The translations under genes were made by a program, and so were the position numbers. From Streptomyces sp. RFCAC02 (GTDB lineage Bacteria; Actinomycetota; Actinomycetes; Streptomycetales; Streptomycetaceae), in contig NZ_SAUH01000001.1 in assembly GCF_004193175.1 (NCBI RefSeq), positions 6,038,306 to 6,102,305 of the forward strand: DNA of 64,000 nucleotides, read 5' to 3'. Of the stretch, positions 25,107-34,492 are shown piece by piece. The notes under the pieces are model-generated. The model did no database searches and was not told where the DNA came from. It saw nothing but the letters and a program-made list of their open reading frames with translations. Within the stretch, counting starts at the first letter, position 1. Every line of letters begins with the position of its first letter.

Positions 25107-25715
25107 GTGGACGAACGCACCGGGCACACAGCGGCGGCACCCCTGCGGCGGCGGGGCGAGCCGATGCGGCGGGCCGTCCTCGCCGCCACCGTCCGGCTCC
25201 TCGTCTCCCGGCCCTACGGCGACGTCACGGTCGCGGCCGTCGCGCAGGCCGCAGGCGTGCACGAGACCACCGTCTACCGGCACTGGCGCACCCGCGAGAA
25301 CCTCATCCACGACGCGGCGCGCGCCTGTGCCGACCGGGCACTCCCGCTGCCCGACACCGGTGACGTCCGCACCGACCTGCGGACGCTCGCCGCATCGCTC
25401 GTGCGGCTGCTCGCCTCGCCGGAGGGCCGGGCGCTGCTGCGCATCGCCGTCCGGCCCGCCGACGAGGCCCCGGGCACGAAGGCCGACGCTCAGCGCCGCG
25501 CCGCCTTCTGGGCGGACCGTCTGGCCAGGGCCGAGACGCTCGTCCACCGGGGCAAGGAGCGCGGCGAGATCGGCGCGGACCGCGACGCCGCCCTCGTCAT
25601 CGAGGCGCTCTGCGCGCCGCTCCTGACACGCGCGCTCCTCGCCGGCGGCACGATGGACGACGGTTTCGTCGCCCGCCTCGTGGACCAGGTGGTGGACGGC
25701 GCCGCCCCGCGGTGA
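25107..25715 (+). CDS. TetR family transcriptional regulator
   Basis: 202 residues. N-terminal helix-turn-helix: RRAVLAATVRLLVSRPYGDVTVAAVAQAAGVHETTVYRHWRTRENLI-type TetR block, with the recognition helix VHETTVYRHW. The C-terminal ligand domain is helical with no identifiable ligand. GTG at 25107; AAGGAG lies unusually far upstream (about 20 bases), so a short-leader or leaderless transcript is possible. Most likely controls the divergent alcohol dehydrogenase and itself through the inverted repeat between them. Confidence 0.9.
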   Translation: MDERTGHTAAAPLRRRGEPMRRAVLAATVRLLVSRPYGDVTVAAVAQAAGVHETTVYRHWRTRENLIHDAARACADRALPLPDTGDVRTDLRTLAASLVRLLASPEGRALLRIAVRPADEAPGTKADAQRRAAFWADRLARAETLVHRGKERGEIGADRDAALVIEALCAPLLTRALLAGGTMDDGFVARLVDQVVDGAAPR

Positions 25716-25816
25716 CCGGCGGCCGCGCACCGGACGCCTCGACCGCACCGGGAGTACACCCGCGCATCACCTGCACGACGCCTCGCCCTCACCCGCCGGG
25801 GCGAGAGTCCCACGAC

Positions 25817-26338
25817 ATGAACTCCCTCACACGCCACAGGCGTTCCGTCATCGTGGCCGGTCTCGCGGCACTGCTGCTGGCCCTGTCCGGCACGCTGTCG
25901 ACGGCATCGGCCGCCACCACCTACTGGACCTTCAAGAGTTCCCACAACGGCAGATGCCTCACGGGGTCATCCAGCGGCGCCGTGTGGGTCGCGTCCTGCA
26001 ACGGCGGGTCGTCGCAGCAGTGGGACTGGGTCGGAACGGGCAGGTCGTACCTCGGCCAGTCGTACCACATGCTGAAGAACCGGGCCGCCGGCGAATGCCT
26101 GATGACCGACTTCAAGACCGACCGCAACTCCGTCTGGCTGAGCGCCTGCGACGGTGACGAGGTCGGCCTGTGGTGGTCGAACGACGTCCCCAACCAGCTC
26201 GACCTCTACTCCAGCACGAACAGTCTGCGGGTGTCGCCCTCGGGGAGCGACGCCGTCTACACGTCGGACTGGCTGGTCGACGAGAACGCCTACGGCATCC
26301 CCTACTCCTCGCACTCCTGGAGCCGGTCCCACACCTGA
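25817..26338 (+). CDS. secreted ricin-like (beta-trefoil lectin type) small protein
   Basis: 173 residues. Clear signal peptide (RRSVIVAGLAALLLALSGTLSTASA, cleaved near residue 32). The mature part has the ricin-lectin features NGRCLTGSSSGAVWVASCNG and SSQQWDWVG (the QxW motif), repeated more weakly as AGECLMTDF. About 140 mature residues is one beta-trefoil with no attached catalytic domain, so it may bind carbohydrate outside the cell or be a degenerate member. ATG 25817 is the start that opens the signal peptide. Stands alone, ending at a convergent terminator with the sulfatase operon. Confidence 0.72.
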   Translation: MNSLTRHRRSVIVAGLAALLLALSGTLSTASAATTYWTFKSSHNGRCLTGSSSGAVWVASCNGGSSQQWDWVGTGRSYLGQSYHMLKNRAAGECLMTDFKTDRNSVWLSACDGDEVGLWWSNDVPNQLDLYSSTNSLRVSPSGSDAVYTSDWLVDENAYGIPYSSHSWSRSHT

Positions 26339-26347
26339 CGCGCGCGA

Positions 26348-26389
26348 GGGCCGGCCGCTCCGTCCTCCCCGGGGCGGAACGGCCGGCCC
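26348..26389. terminator. bidirectional hairpin between ricin-like gene and sulfatase
   Basis: Ten-base perfect stem GGGCCGGCCG (26348-26357) and its complement (26380-26389), with further pairing inside. Located between the two convergent stops, 10 and 8 bases from them. Confidence 0.75.
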
Positions 26390-26396
26390 CGCGGCA

Positions 26397-28214
26397 TCAG
26401 CGCCGCCCCGCGGCCCGCGCCACCGACCCGGTCCCGGACACGGCGGGCGGTGGGAACAGGCGGGCCAGGTCCTCGGCGAGGGCGGTCAGCCCCTCGTGGT
26501 CGACAGCCCGTGTCGTCGCGGCCAGTTGCAGCAGGGAGCCGCCCGAGCGGAGCGTGAGGAGTTCGGAGTCGAGCAGCCCGGGCAGGTGGCGGCGCACCGC
26601 GTCGGCGGCGAGCGGGTGACGCAGCAGTTCGGCGAGCGGCGTCCGCAGGTTGACGGTGCCCTCGGGGAAGTCACCGACACGGGGCGTGGGGCGGCTCGCG
26701 GCGTCGGCGCGGGCGCGCTGCGCGGCGACCAGCAGGTGCTCGTCGCCGACCTCGTCCGGCTCCCAGGGGATGCCGAGGCGTTCGAACTGGCTGATGGGCG
26801 CGTCGTTCGCCCGCAGCGCCGTGACCAGCAGGCGGATCATCCGCAGTTCGGTCGCGTCGTCGACGACGGGCCGTTCCTGTGCCGGGTCGGTGGCCAGGTC
26901 GAACAGCAGCGTCCCGAAGTGGGCCGGGCCGAGCAGCGCGGAGGTGCGGGCCGCGACGCGGAGGGTCCGGACTCCCTTCGTGAAGGAGAACGGCTCGGCG
27001 AGCGTGACGTCGGCGAGTTCCTCGGGCGTGAACCGGCCGCGGATGCGCGTCGGCATGAGGGTGTGCTCGTACAGCGGCCGGTTGTCGTCGTCCACGCAGG
27101 CCCGCATGTAGACGTGACGGCCGTCGGTGATGTTGACGTGGCCGCCGAAGATGCCGAACAGCGCGGCCTCCCGCGTCGCCTCGGCCAGGGGCCGGCCCTG
27201 CATGTCGGGCGTCCGTTCGACCCCGAAGAACTCCAGCAGCGTCGGGGCTATGTCGACGGTCTGCACCAGCCCCGCGTGCCGCGTGCCGGCGAGCCGGGGA
27301 CGACGCGGGTCGTGGAGGAACAGCGGCGTGTGGACCAGCTCGTTGTACCAGGGCTGGACCACCTTGGCCCACCAGCCCTTCTCGCCCAGCAGGAACCCGT
27401 GGTCGGTGCAGACGATCAGGAGCGTGTCCTCCCACAGGCCGTACGCGTCCATGGCGTCGAGGACCCGGCCGAGGGAGTGGTCGCACATGGACAGGAGCGC
27501 CGCGTACTCGTACCGCGCGTGCGCGACCTGCTCGTCGGTCTCGGTGACCCGCGTGTAGTCGGGCCAGTCGAAGTGCGGGCCGTCGTAGTCGTGCGGATAC
27601 AGGTCCTTGTACTTCTGATGGGTGAAGAACGGCTCGTGCGGGTCGAACGTCTCGATCTGCACGAACCAGCCGTCATCGGCGTGGTTGTCGCGCAGGAACT
27701 CGAGGCCCGCGTCGAACGTGAGGGTCTGCGGCTGCTTCGCCTCCGTGTCGAGGTACTGCCGGTTGACCCAGTCCTGGCGCCAGGTCTCCCCGCGGGACGA
27801 GTGCAGGTCCGCGGGGACCGCGGGATCGGCCACCCGGCCCTTCCACGGGTCGCCCTCCTGCCCGCGGAAGAACTCCCAGCTGCTGTAGCGCGTGTGGTAC
27901 GTGGCGCCGCCGTCTTCGAAGTAGTGCTGGTGATCGCTGACGAGATGCGTGTACACGCCGCTGCGCTTCAGCAGTTCGGGCATCGAGTCGTCGAACGGTT
28001 CCAGGGGTCCCCAGCCGCGGTGCAGGAAGTTGTGGCGGCCGGTGTGCAGTTCGCGGCGCGCCGGCATGCACGGCATCGACCCGGCGTAGCAGTTGTCGAA
28101 CGTGACGGTCCGTGCCGCGAGACGCGCGAAGTTGAGCGCGTGGGTCCACTCGGCGCCGTAGGGCGGCAGCAGATGCCGGTTGAGGCTGTCGAACATGACC
28201 ATGATGGCCTTCAC
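26397..28214 (-). CDS. type I sulfatase, cytoplasmic
   Basis: 605 residues of the alkaline-phosphatase/sulfatase superfamily. The formylglycine site is SMPCMPARRELHTGR (CxPxR then TGR); other metal or active-site blocks are AIMVMFDSLNRHLLPPYGAEW, LIVCTDHGFLLGEKGWW, and TFDPHEPFF. There is no signal peptide, so it works inside the cell. GTG 28214 is preceded by GAAGGAG; it overlaps the expected stop of the formylglycine-generating enzyme gene as GTGA. The Cys form of the site requires activation by that enzyme. Last gene of a six-gene operon with an oligopeptide-type importer. The sulfated substrate is not deducible. Confidence 0.93.
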   Translation of the reverse strand: MKAIMVMFDSLNRHLLPPYGAEWTHALNFARLAARTVTFDNCYAGSMPCMPARRELHTGRHNFLHRGWGPLEPFDDSMPELLKRSGVYTHLVSDHQHYFEDGGATYHTRYSSWEFFRGQEGDPWKGRVADPAVPADLHSSRGETWRQDWVNRQYLDTEAKQPQTLTFDAGLEFLRDNHADDGWFVQIETFDPHEPFFTHQKYKDLYPHDYDGPHFDWPDYTRVTETDEQVAHARYEYAALLSMCDHSLGRVLDAMDAYGLWEDTLLIVCTDHGFLLGEKGWWAKVVQPWYNELVHTPLFLHDPRRPRLAGTRHAGLVQTVDIAPTLLEFFGVERTPDMQGRPLAEATREAALFGIFGGHVNITDGRHVYMRACVDDDNRPLYEHTLMPTRIRGRFTPEELADVTLAEPFSFTKGVRTLRVAARTSALLGPAHFGTLLFDLATDPAQERPVVDDATELRMIRLLVTALRANDAPISQFERLGIPWEPDEVGDEHLLVAAQRARADAASRPTPRVGDFPEGTVNLRTPLAELLRHPLAADAVRRHLPGLLDSELLTLRSGGSLLQLAATTRAVDHEGLTALAEDLARLFPPPAVSGTGSVARAAGRR

Positions 28215-29157
28215 GATGCGGCTCCTTCGGGGGCGCGGGGGTGACGGGGTCGGCGGCGCAGCGGAAACCGCCGTGGCCGGTGGAGGAGTCGGGGGTGTTG
28301 TGGGACCGCGCGGCGACGCGGTAGCGGTTGCAGTACGACGCGTGGCACAGGTACGAGCCGCCGCGGATGACGCGTTCACCCGGTCCCCAGGCGTCGGCGC
28401 ACCACTCCCACACGTTCCCCGACGTGTTGAACAGCCCGAAGGCGTTCGCCCCGTACGCGGTGACGGGCACCGTGCCGGGCCGTCCGCCCGGCCGGGTCGG
28501 GCGGTAGCGGTGCGGGAAGTCGCCCCGCCAGATGTTGCACTTCTCCTCACCGCCCGGGTCGAGCTCGTCGCCCCACGGGTACCGCAGGCCCTCGGCGCCG
28601 CCGCGCGCCGCGTACTCCCACTCCGCCTCCGTGGGGAGGCGGGCGCAGGCCCACGCGCAGTAGGCGAGGGCGTCGGCGTGGGAGACGTGGACGACGGGAT
28701 GGTCGGCGCGGTCGTCGATCCCCGAGCCGGGACCCTCGGGGGCGCGCCATGTCGCGCCCTCGACGGCGAGCCACCACGGCGCCCCGGGGACGCGGCCGAG
28801 CACATGGCGGTCGCCGCCGGGGGCGAGCAGGAGGTGGAAGACGTACGAACTGCCGTACCGCTCGGCGTCCGTCACATATCCGGTGGCCCCGGCGAACGCG
28901 GCGAAGGCGGCGTTCGTCACGGCGGTCGTGTCGATGCGGAACGGGTCCACCCGCACCGCGCGCACCGGCCCCTCGCGGTCGGCGTGGTAGCCCTCGCCGA
29001 ACGCGTCACCCATGAGGAACGTGCCGCCGGGCAGCGCCACCTGGTCCCCGCGCGGCGGCACCGCGCCACGCGGCGGGGGAGGCGCGAGCGCGAGCAGCTC
29101 CGTGTCGTCCCGGCCGTGTCCGTGTCCGTCGCGGGCTGGACCGCAGCAGGCGCTCAC
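28211..29157 (-). CDS. formylglycine-generating enzyme (SUMF1 family), frame broken at the 3' end
   Basis: About 315 residues, the family's usual length. Oxidises the sulfatase CxPxR cysteine to formylglycine using copper and O2. Signature blocks: PGGTFLMGDAFGEGYHAD, HPVVHVSHADALAYCAWA, RLPTEAEWEYAARGG, FNTSGNVWEWCADAW, and GGSYLCHASYCNRYRVAARS, which holds the two catalytic cysteines; then NTPDSSTGHGGFRCAAD. GTG 29157 overlaps the ATPase stop. As given, the frame has no stop and runs on to 27673; one additional base in the G runs at 28229-28249 would end it at TGA 28211-28213, overlapping the sulfatase start. All catalytic residues lie before the break. Confidence 0.9.
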
Positions 29158-31094
29158 GGGGCCACGGCCTCGGACTCGGCGCCGCGCGCGGCGGCGGGGG
29201 ACGTGCGGCGGGCCGCCTCGACGGCGGGGTCGGGCACGGGCGCGGCGGCCAGCAGTTCGCGCGTGTAGGGGTGGCGGGGCCGCTCGCAGACCTCGTCGGC
29301 CGGTCCGGTCTCGACGATGCGTCCCTGCCGCATCACGGCGATGCGGTGGCTGATCCGGCGGACCACCGCCAGGTCGTGCGCGATGAAGACCATGGCCAGG
29401 CCGAGCCTGCCCTGCAGGTCGGTGAGGAGGTTGACGATCTGCGCCTGCACGGACACGTCGAGGGCGGAGACCGGCTCGTCGCAGATCAGGACGGACGGTT
29501 CGGGCGCGAGGGCACGGGCGATCCCGATGCGCTGGCGCTGTCCGCCGGAGAAGTCGCGCGGGTGCCGGTCCGCGGCGTCCGGGGCGAGCCCCACGGCCGT
29601 CAGCAGCCCGGCGACGCGTTCGGCCCGCTCGGCCCGGTCGCCGATGCCGTGCGCGACGAGCGGCTCGGCGACGATCGCGCCGACGGTCAGGCGCGGGTTG
29701 AGGGAGGCGTAGGGGTCCTGGAACACCATCTGGACCTCCCGCCGCAGCTCCTTGAGCTGCCGCCCGGTGACGGAGGTGACGTCACGGCCGCGCAGCAGCA
29801 CACGGCCGCCGGTGGCGGGGTGGATCCGTACGAGGGTGCGGGCCAGGGTGGATTTGCCCGAGCCTGACTCGCCGACGATGCCCAGCGTCTCCCCGGCGGC
29901 CAGTGTCAGGTCGACACCGTCCAGCGCCGTGAACGGCGTGCGCCGCAGGGCACGCGTCCCGCGCCCGGGGAACGTCTTGCGCAGCCCCGAGACCACGAGC
30001 AGCGGCCCGGACCGGTCCGCCGGACTCTCCGCGCCGGTCCGGGCGGTGACGGTGGGCACCTCCTCCGGACGCGCGGGCGCCGGGATGTGCGGCGCGCGCA
30101 GGAGCCTGCCGGGCGGGAGCGGCGAGCCGTCGCCCGCCACCCAGCACGCGGTGCGCCCGTCGCCCGTGGGACGCAGCGGCGGCGCGGCCTCCCGGCACCG
30201 CTCCTCGGCGAGGGGGCAGCGCGGGGCGAAGGCGCAGCCCGCGGGCGGGTCGGCCGGGTCGGGCGGGGTGCCCGGAATGCTGTGCAGGCGGGTTCCGGAC
30301 GGCGCGTCCAGCCTGGGCACGGCGGCGAGGAGACCGGCGGTGTAGGGGTGGCGCGGGTGGGTGAGGACCTGCTCGGTCGGGCCGTCCTCGACGATCGTGC
30401 CGCCGTACATGACCACGACGCGGCGGCAGGTCCGTGCGACGACGCCCATGTTGTGCGTGATGACGACGAGGGACGTGCCCGTCTCGCGGTTGAGGCGCTC
30501 CAGCAGGCCGAGGATCTGGTCCTGGACGGTGGCGTCGAGCGCGGTGGTCGGCTCGTCGGCGAACAGCACGTCGGGCTCGTTGGCCAGCGCCAGGGCGATC
30601 ACGATCCGCTGCCGCTGCCCGCCGGAGAACTGGTGGGGATGGTCGTCCAGGCGCCGCGCGGGTTCGGGGATGCCGACGAGGCCGAGGAGTTCCTCGGCGC
30701 GGCGGGCCCGCGCGGCGCGGTCGCCGCCGCCGTGCGCGCGCAGGGCCTCGTCCAGGTGGCGGCGGACGGTCAGCACCGGGTTGAGCGCGGTCATCGGGTC
30801 CTGGAAGACCATGGCGACGCGGGCGCCCCGCACGGCGCGCAGCTCGTCCTCGCCAGCGGCCGTGAGGTCCGTCCCGCCCAGCCGTACGGCCCCGCCGGTG
30901 ATACGGCCCGAGCCGGGCAGCATCCGCATGACCGCGAGGGCGGTCGTGGACTTCCCCGAACCGGACTCGCCGACGATGCCGAGCGTCTCGCCGGGCCGCA
31001 CCGTGAGGCTGACGCCGCCCACGGCGCGCACGGGACGGCCGCCGGGGCCGGCGAACTCGACGCGCAGGTCGGTGACGTCGAGGGACGCGGTCAT
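29154..31094 (-). CDS. fused double ATPase of oligopeptide-type ABC importer (DppD-DppF-like)
   Basis: 646 residues with two complete nucleotide-binding domains. First: Walker A GIVGESGSGKSTTALAV, signature FSGGQRQRIVIALAL, Walker B VLFADEPTTALD, followed by the oligopeptide-type C-terminal cysteine tail CAFAPRCPLAEERC. Second: GIVGESGSGKSTLARTL, DFSGGQRQRIGIARAL, VLICDEPVSALD. The fusion supplies both ATPases of the importer in one chain and energises the permeases encoded upstream. Start overlaps the permease stop, and the end overlaps the formylglycine enzyme start, both by four bases. Confidence 0.95.
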   Translation of the reverse strand: MTASLDVTDLRVEFAGPGGRPVRAVGGVSLTVRPGETLGIVGESGSGKSTTALAVMRMLPGSGRITGGAVRLGGTDLTAAGEDELRAVRGARVAMVFQDPMTALNPVLTVRRHLDEALRAHGGGDRAARARRAEELLGLVGIPEPARRLDDHPHQFSGGQRQRIVIALALANEPDVLFADEPTTALDATVQDQILGLLERLNRETGTSLVVITHNMGVVARTCRRVVVMYGGTIVEDGPTEQVLTHPRHPYTAGLLAAVPRLDAPSGTRLHSIPGTPPDPADPPAGCAFAPRCPLAEERCREAAPPLRPTGDGRTACWVAGDGSPLPPGRLLRAPHIPAPARPEEVPTVTARTGAESPADRSGPLLVVSGLRKTFPGRGTRALRRTPFTALDGVDLTLAAGETLGIVGESGSGKSTLARTLVRIHPATGGRVLLRGRDVTSVTGRQLKELRREVQMVFQDPYASLNPRLTVGAIVAEPLVAHGIGDRAERAERVAGLLTAVGLAPDAADRHPRDFSGGQRQRIGIARALAPEPSVLICDEPVSALDVSVQAQIVNLLTDLQGRLGLAMVFIAHDLAVVRRISHRIAVMRQGRIVETGPADEVCERPRHPYTRELLAAAPVPDPAVEAARRTSPAAARGAESEAVAP

Positions 31095-31951
31095 CGGCGG
31101 ACTCCCTTGTTCAGGGCCTCGGCGATCAGCGTGAAGCCGAGCACGAGGGCGGTCACCGCGACCAGGGGCGGCACGGCGATGTGGGGGTGGGTCGAGAGGT
31201 AGGGCATGGCCTGGCTGAGAACGCTGCCGAGGGTCGGGTCCGGTGGCTTCACCCCGATGCCGAGGAAGCTCATGGCTCCCTCGATGAACACGGCGGCCGG
31301 CAGGGAGACGGCGAGCTGGACGACGACGGGGTCGACGGCGTTCGGCAGGACATGCCGCAGCAGGACCCGCACGGGCCCCGCCCCGCCGGCCCGCGCGGCG
31401 ACGGCGTACTCGCGCTCCCGCTGGAGGAGGACGGAGCCGCGCAGGACGCGGCCGAAGCCCGGTGCCTCCGCGAGGGCGATGACGAGGATGACGGGCCAGT
31501 AGCCGGGACCGAGGACGGCGGTGATGGCGAGCCCGAGGATCAGCCCGGGGAACGCCAGCACGAGGTCGAACAGGCGCTGCACCACCACGTCGGCGGGGCG
31601 CCAGGCCGTGGCGGCCAGCGCGAGGACGCTGCCGCCGACGGCGGCGACGGGCACCCCCACCAGGATGATGCCGAGGTCCGTGCGGATGCCGTACAGCACC
31701 CGGCTGAGCAGGTCGCGGCCCACCTCGTCGGTGCCGAGGAGGTGGGCCGCTCCCGGGCCGGTGAGCGCGTCGGCGCTCTGTTCGGTGGGCGCCGGGCCGG
31801 CGATCACCGGGGCGAGGAGCCCTGCGGCGGCGACCAGGCCGACGAGGACGAGTCCGGCGATCCCGCGGGGCGTGCGGAGACCGGCGATGTAGGGGTTGCG
31901 GACGCGCCGACGGGCGGGCGCGGGGATGTCGGGGGCGAGCAGTGCGGTCAT
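31091..31951 (-). CDS. oligopeptide-type ABC importer permease (DppC-like)
   Basis: 286 residues. N-terminal helix GIAGLVLVGLVAAAGLLAPVI and the DppC hallmark HLLGTDEVGRDLLSRVLYGIRTDL; inner-membrane loop EYAVAARAGGAGPVRVLLRHVLPN interacts with the ATPase. ATG 31951 is chosen because GGTGGGAG sits eight bases upstream; a GTG nine bases earlier (31960) would overlap the upstream stop. Its 3' end overlaps the ATPase gene. Confidence 0.93.
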   Translation of the reverse strand: MTALLAPDIPAPARRRVRNPYIAGLRTPRGIAGLVLVGLVAAAGLLAPVIAGPAPTEQSADALTGPGAAHLLGTDEVGRDLLSRVLYGIRTDLGIILVGVPVAAVGGSVLALAATAWRPADVVVQRLFDLVLAFPGLILGLAITAVLGPGYWPVILVIALAEAPGFGRVLRGSVLLQREREYAVAARAGGAGPVRVLLRHVLPNAVDPVVVQLAVSLPAAVFIEGAMSFLGIGVKPPDPTLGSVLSQAMPYLSTHPHIAVPPLVAVTALVLGFTLIAEALNKGVRR

Positions 31952-31956
31952 CGTGG

Positions 31957-32901
31957 TCACTCCCACCTGATCCGGGGGTCGAGCCAGGCGTAGGCGATGT
32001 CGGTGAGGAGCTGGACGGCGACGAAGATCGCCACCAGCAGGAGCAGGAGTGCCTGGACGACGGGGTAGTCCCGCACGACGACGCCCTGCTGGGCGAGCTG
32101 GCCGAGGCCCGGCCAGGCGAACACGGCCTCGACCAGGATCGCGCCGCCGAGGAGGTGCCCGATCTGCATGCCGAGCACGGTGACGGCGTTCGGCAGGGCG
32201 TTCGGCAGCGCGTGCCGCCACAGGATGCGGCGGCGCGGGACGCCCAGCGCGACGGCGGTGCGCACGTAGTCCTCGGCGAGGGCGCGCTCCAGCCCGTCCT
32301 TCAGATAGCGGGCGAGGACGGCGGCGCTCGGCAGAGCCAGGCACAGGGACGGCAGCAGGAGGAACTGCACCCCGAGGTCCGGGGCCTCCAGGACGGAGAG
32401 GCGGCCCCCGGAGGGCAGCCACCGCAGCGTCACGGCGAACACGAGGACCAGCAGCACGCCCGTGACGAACGGCGGCACGGCCAGGGCGCCGGTGGTCAGA
32501 GCGCGGACGGCGGCGCGGACCGGACGGCGGCGGGCGGTGGCACCTGCCACACCGAGGACGAGCCCGAGCCCGACCACGAGGAGCAGCGCCCCGAGGGCGA
32601 GTTCGATGGTGGCGCCGAAGCCGTTGCCGATGAGTTCGGCGACGTCGCCGCCGATGGCGTAGGAGGGGCCGAGGTCGCCGCGCAGCAGGTCGCCGAGCCA
32701 GGACGCGTACTGCGTGGCCAGCGGCTCGCCGAGGCCGAGGCGGTCACGGATCGCGGCGACCGTCTCGGGCCCCGCGTCGGGTCCCGCCAGCGCGGTGGCC
32801 GCGTCGCCCGGTATCAGGCGCAGGATGAGGAAGACGGCGAAGGAGGCGAGCAGCAGGGTGAGGAGGGCGGTGGGGACACGTTTGATGAGATAACCGGTCA
32901 T
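31957..32901 (-). CDS. oligopeptide-type ABC importer permease (DppB-like)
   Basis: 314 residues, six membrane segments. DppB features: N-terminal GYLIKRVPTALLTLLLASFAVF and LRLIPGDAA, LGLGEPLATQYASWLGDLLRGDLG, and the EAA-like loop EDYVRTAVALGVPRRRILWRHALPN. Pairs with the following DppC-like protein. Ten bases separate it from the binding-protein stop. Confidence 0.93.
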   Translation of the reverse strand: MTGYLIKRVPTALLTLLLASFAVFLILRLIPGDAATALAGPDAGPETVAAIRDRLGLGEPLATQYASWLGDLLRGDLGPSYAIGGDVAELIGNGFGATIELALGALLLVVGLGLVLGVAGATARRRPVRAAVRALTTGALAVPPFVTGVLLVLVFAVTLRWLPSGGRLSVLEAPDLGVQFLLLPSLCLALPSAAVLARYLKDGLERALAEDYVRTAVALGVPRRRILWRHALPNALPNAVTVLGMQIGHLLGGAILVEAVFAWPGLGQLAQQGVVVRDYPVVQALLLLLVAIFVAVQLLTDIAYAWLDPRIRWE

Positions 32902-32911
32902 GGCCGTTCCG

Positions 32912-34492
32912 TCATGCCAGATAGGCGTTGTCGAGGGTGAGGTAGCCGAACTTGTTCACGGTCACGTCCCGGACGTCCGCCCGGGCCACCTGGAGCTGCG
33001 CGCGCACGACCAGGTCGATGATGAACGCCTCCTCCAGCAGCGTGTCCGAGATCCGCCGGTAGAGGGCGAGCGCCTCGTCATCACGCGGATCGGTGCGCCG
33101 CCACGCTTCCTGGACGGCCTCCGTGTACGCGTCGGAGCTGAACCGCGAGGTGTTGTGCGCCTCGTTGAAGGGGTAGGCGCTGACGGCGAGCGTGGAGGGG
33201 GTGACCTGCGCGAACCCGTGGTTCATGGTCCACAGGGCAGGCATGTCCTGGGAGATGAGGCGGCGCTGCGCGTTGGCCGGGTCGTAGGGCTGGAGTTCGA
33301 CGTCGATGCCGACCTGCTGGAGGTCGTACTGCACCATTTCCGCGATGACCTGGTCACCGGGCGTCGCGGAGTATCCGAGCGGCACGTGGAGGCCGCGCGC
33401 CCCGGCGGAGCGCAGCAGGTCGCGGGCGCGCTCGGGGTCGTGGCCGTAGTGGGTGCGGCCGGCCTCACTGAAGGCGGGGGAGGAGCGCGGCCACGGCGCG
33501 GAGCTCGCCAGTCCGTAGCCGCCGAGGGCCTGGTCGACGATGCGGTCCCGGTCCACGGCCCAGGCGATGGCCTGGCGGACGGTGCGGTCGTCGGTCGGCG
33601 CGACCGCGACGTTGGCGCCGACGTAGGCCGCTCCCGAGCCGATGTCGTAGCTGGTGACGGTGAACTGCGGATCGCTCGTCAGCGTCCGCACGTCGCGGCC
33701 CGAGAGCCCGAGGGACAGGTGCGACTGCCCCGTCCGCAGCGACGCCATGAGGGAGTCGGCCTGGGCGATGATCCGTATCTCGACACCGTCGAGGTACGGC
33801 CGCCCGCGCAGCCAGTACGCGTCGTTGCGCGCCAGGGTGAGTCCGGAGCCGGGGCGCCGGTCGGTGAGCCGGAACGGCCCGGTGCCGTTCAGGTGTTCTC
33901 CCGTGACGGCCTGCTCGACGGTCTCCCGGTCGGCGATGATCATGAACTCGAAGAGGTCGAACAGGTTGCTCACCGGATGGTCGAGCGTGAGGACCAGCTC
34001 ATGGTCACCGCGCCGGTCGAAGCCGGTGACGGCCTCCGCGGTGGACCGCAACTGGGCGGAACGCTCCGGGTTCTGGAGGTTCTGCACGGCGAAGATCACA
34101 TCATCGGCCGTGAAGGGCCGGCCGTCGTGGTACGTGACGTCCTGGCGCAGCAGCAGCCGTACGGTCCTGCCGTCCTCCGACACCTCCCACGACTCGGCCA
34201 GCTCGGGCTGCGGGACGAGGTCGTCGTCGTAGCGCGTGAGCGTGTTGAAGACCAGACGGTGCAGGAGATTCATCGACGCCTGGGTGAACAGTAGCCCCGG
34301 GGTGAAGTCCACGCCGTGCGCGACGGTGAGGACACCGCCGCGGCGCGGGCCGCCGGCGGCGGACGAACTCTCGTTCATGCGGGCCGCCGACCGGCAGGCG
34401 CCGACCGCGAGCAGCGCGGAGCCGGCGCCCAGGGCGCGCAGCAGCCGGCGCCTGGTCGGCCCGTGGGGGACGGCGGATGTCGAAGGGTGCAT
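32912..34492 (-). CDS. oligopeptide-type solute-binding lipoprotein (family 5)
   Basis: 526 residues. Signal RRRLLRALGAGSALLAVGAC combines a twin-arginine-like stretch with a lipobox (Cys33), so export may be by Tat. Mature protein shows the SBP family 5 pattern: ESWEVSEDGRTVRLLLRQDV, YHDGRPFTADDVIFAVQN, GTGPFRL, and QAIAWAVDRDRIV. Such proteins bind peptides, but also nickel, opines and oligosaccharides; coupling to sulfatase genes suggests a sulfated small molecule here (inference). First gene of the operon; ATG 34492 has only a weak binding site. Confidence 0.92.
   Translation of the reverse strand: MHPSTSAVPHGPTRRRLLRALGAGSALLAVGACRSAARMNESSSAAGGPRRGGVLTVAHGVDFTPGLLFTQASMNLLHRLVFNTLTRYDDDLVPQPELAESWEVSEDGRTVRLLLRQDVTYHDGRPFTADDVIFAVQNLQNPERSAQLRSTAEAVTGFDRRGDHELVLTLDHPVSNLFDLFEFMIIADRETVEQAVTGEHLNGTGPFRLTDRRPGSGLTLARNDAYWLRGRPYLDGVEIRIIAQADSLMASLRTGQSHLSLGLSGRDVRTLTSDPQFTVTSYDIGSGAAYVGANVAVAPTDDRTVRQAIAWAVDRDRIVDQALGGYGLASSAPWPRSSPAFSEAGRTHYGHDPERARDLLRSAGARGLHVPLGYSATPGDQVIAEMVQYDLQQVGIDVELQPYDPANAQRRLISQDMPALWTMNHGFAQVTPSTLAVSAYPFNEAHNTSRFSSDAYTEAVQEAWRRTDPRDDEALALYRRISDTLLEEAFIIDLVVRAQLQVARADVRDVTVNKFGYLTLDNAYLA

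Noticed and set aside
27673..28210. Continuation of the formylglycine-generating enzyme frame into the sulfatase
   Set aside because: The added sequence is an out-of-frame reading of the sulfatase gene; the enzyme family ends at the GFRCA block.
26154..28244. Long plus-strand open frame opposite the sulfatase
   Set aside because: Typical GC-rich antisense frame, Val/Arg/Gly-rich, no family motifs; the minus-strand sulfatase carries all active-site blocks.
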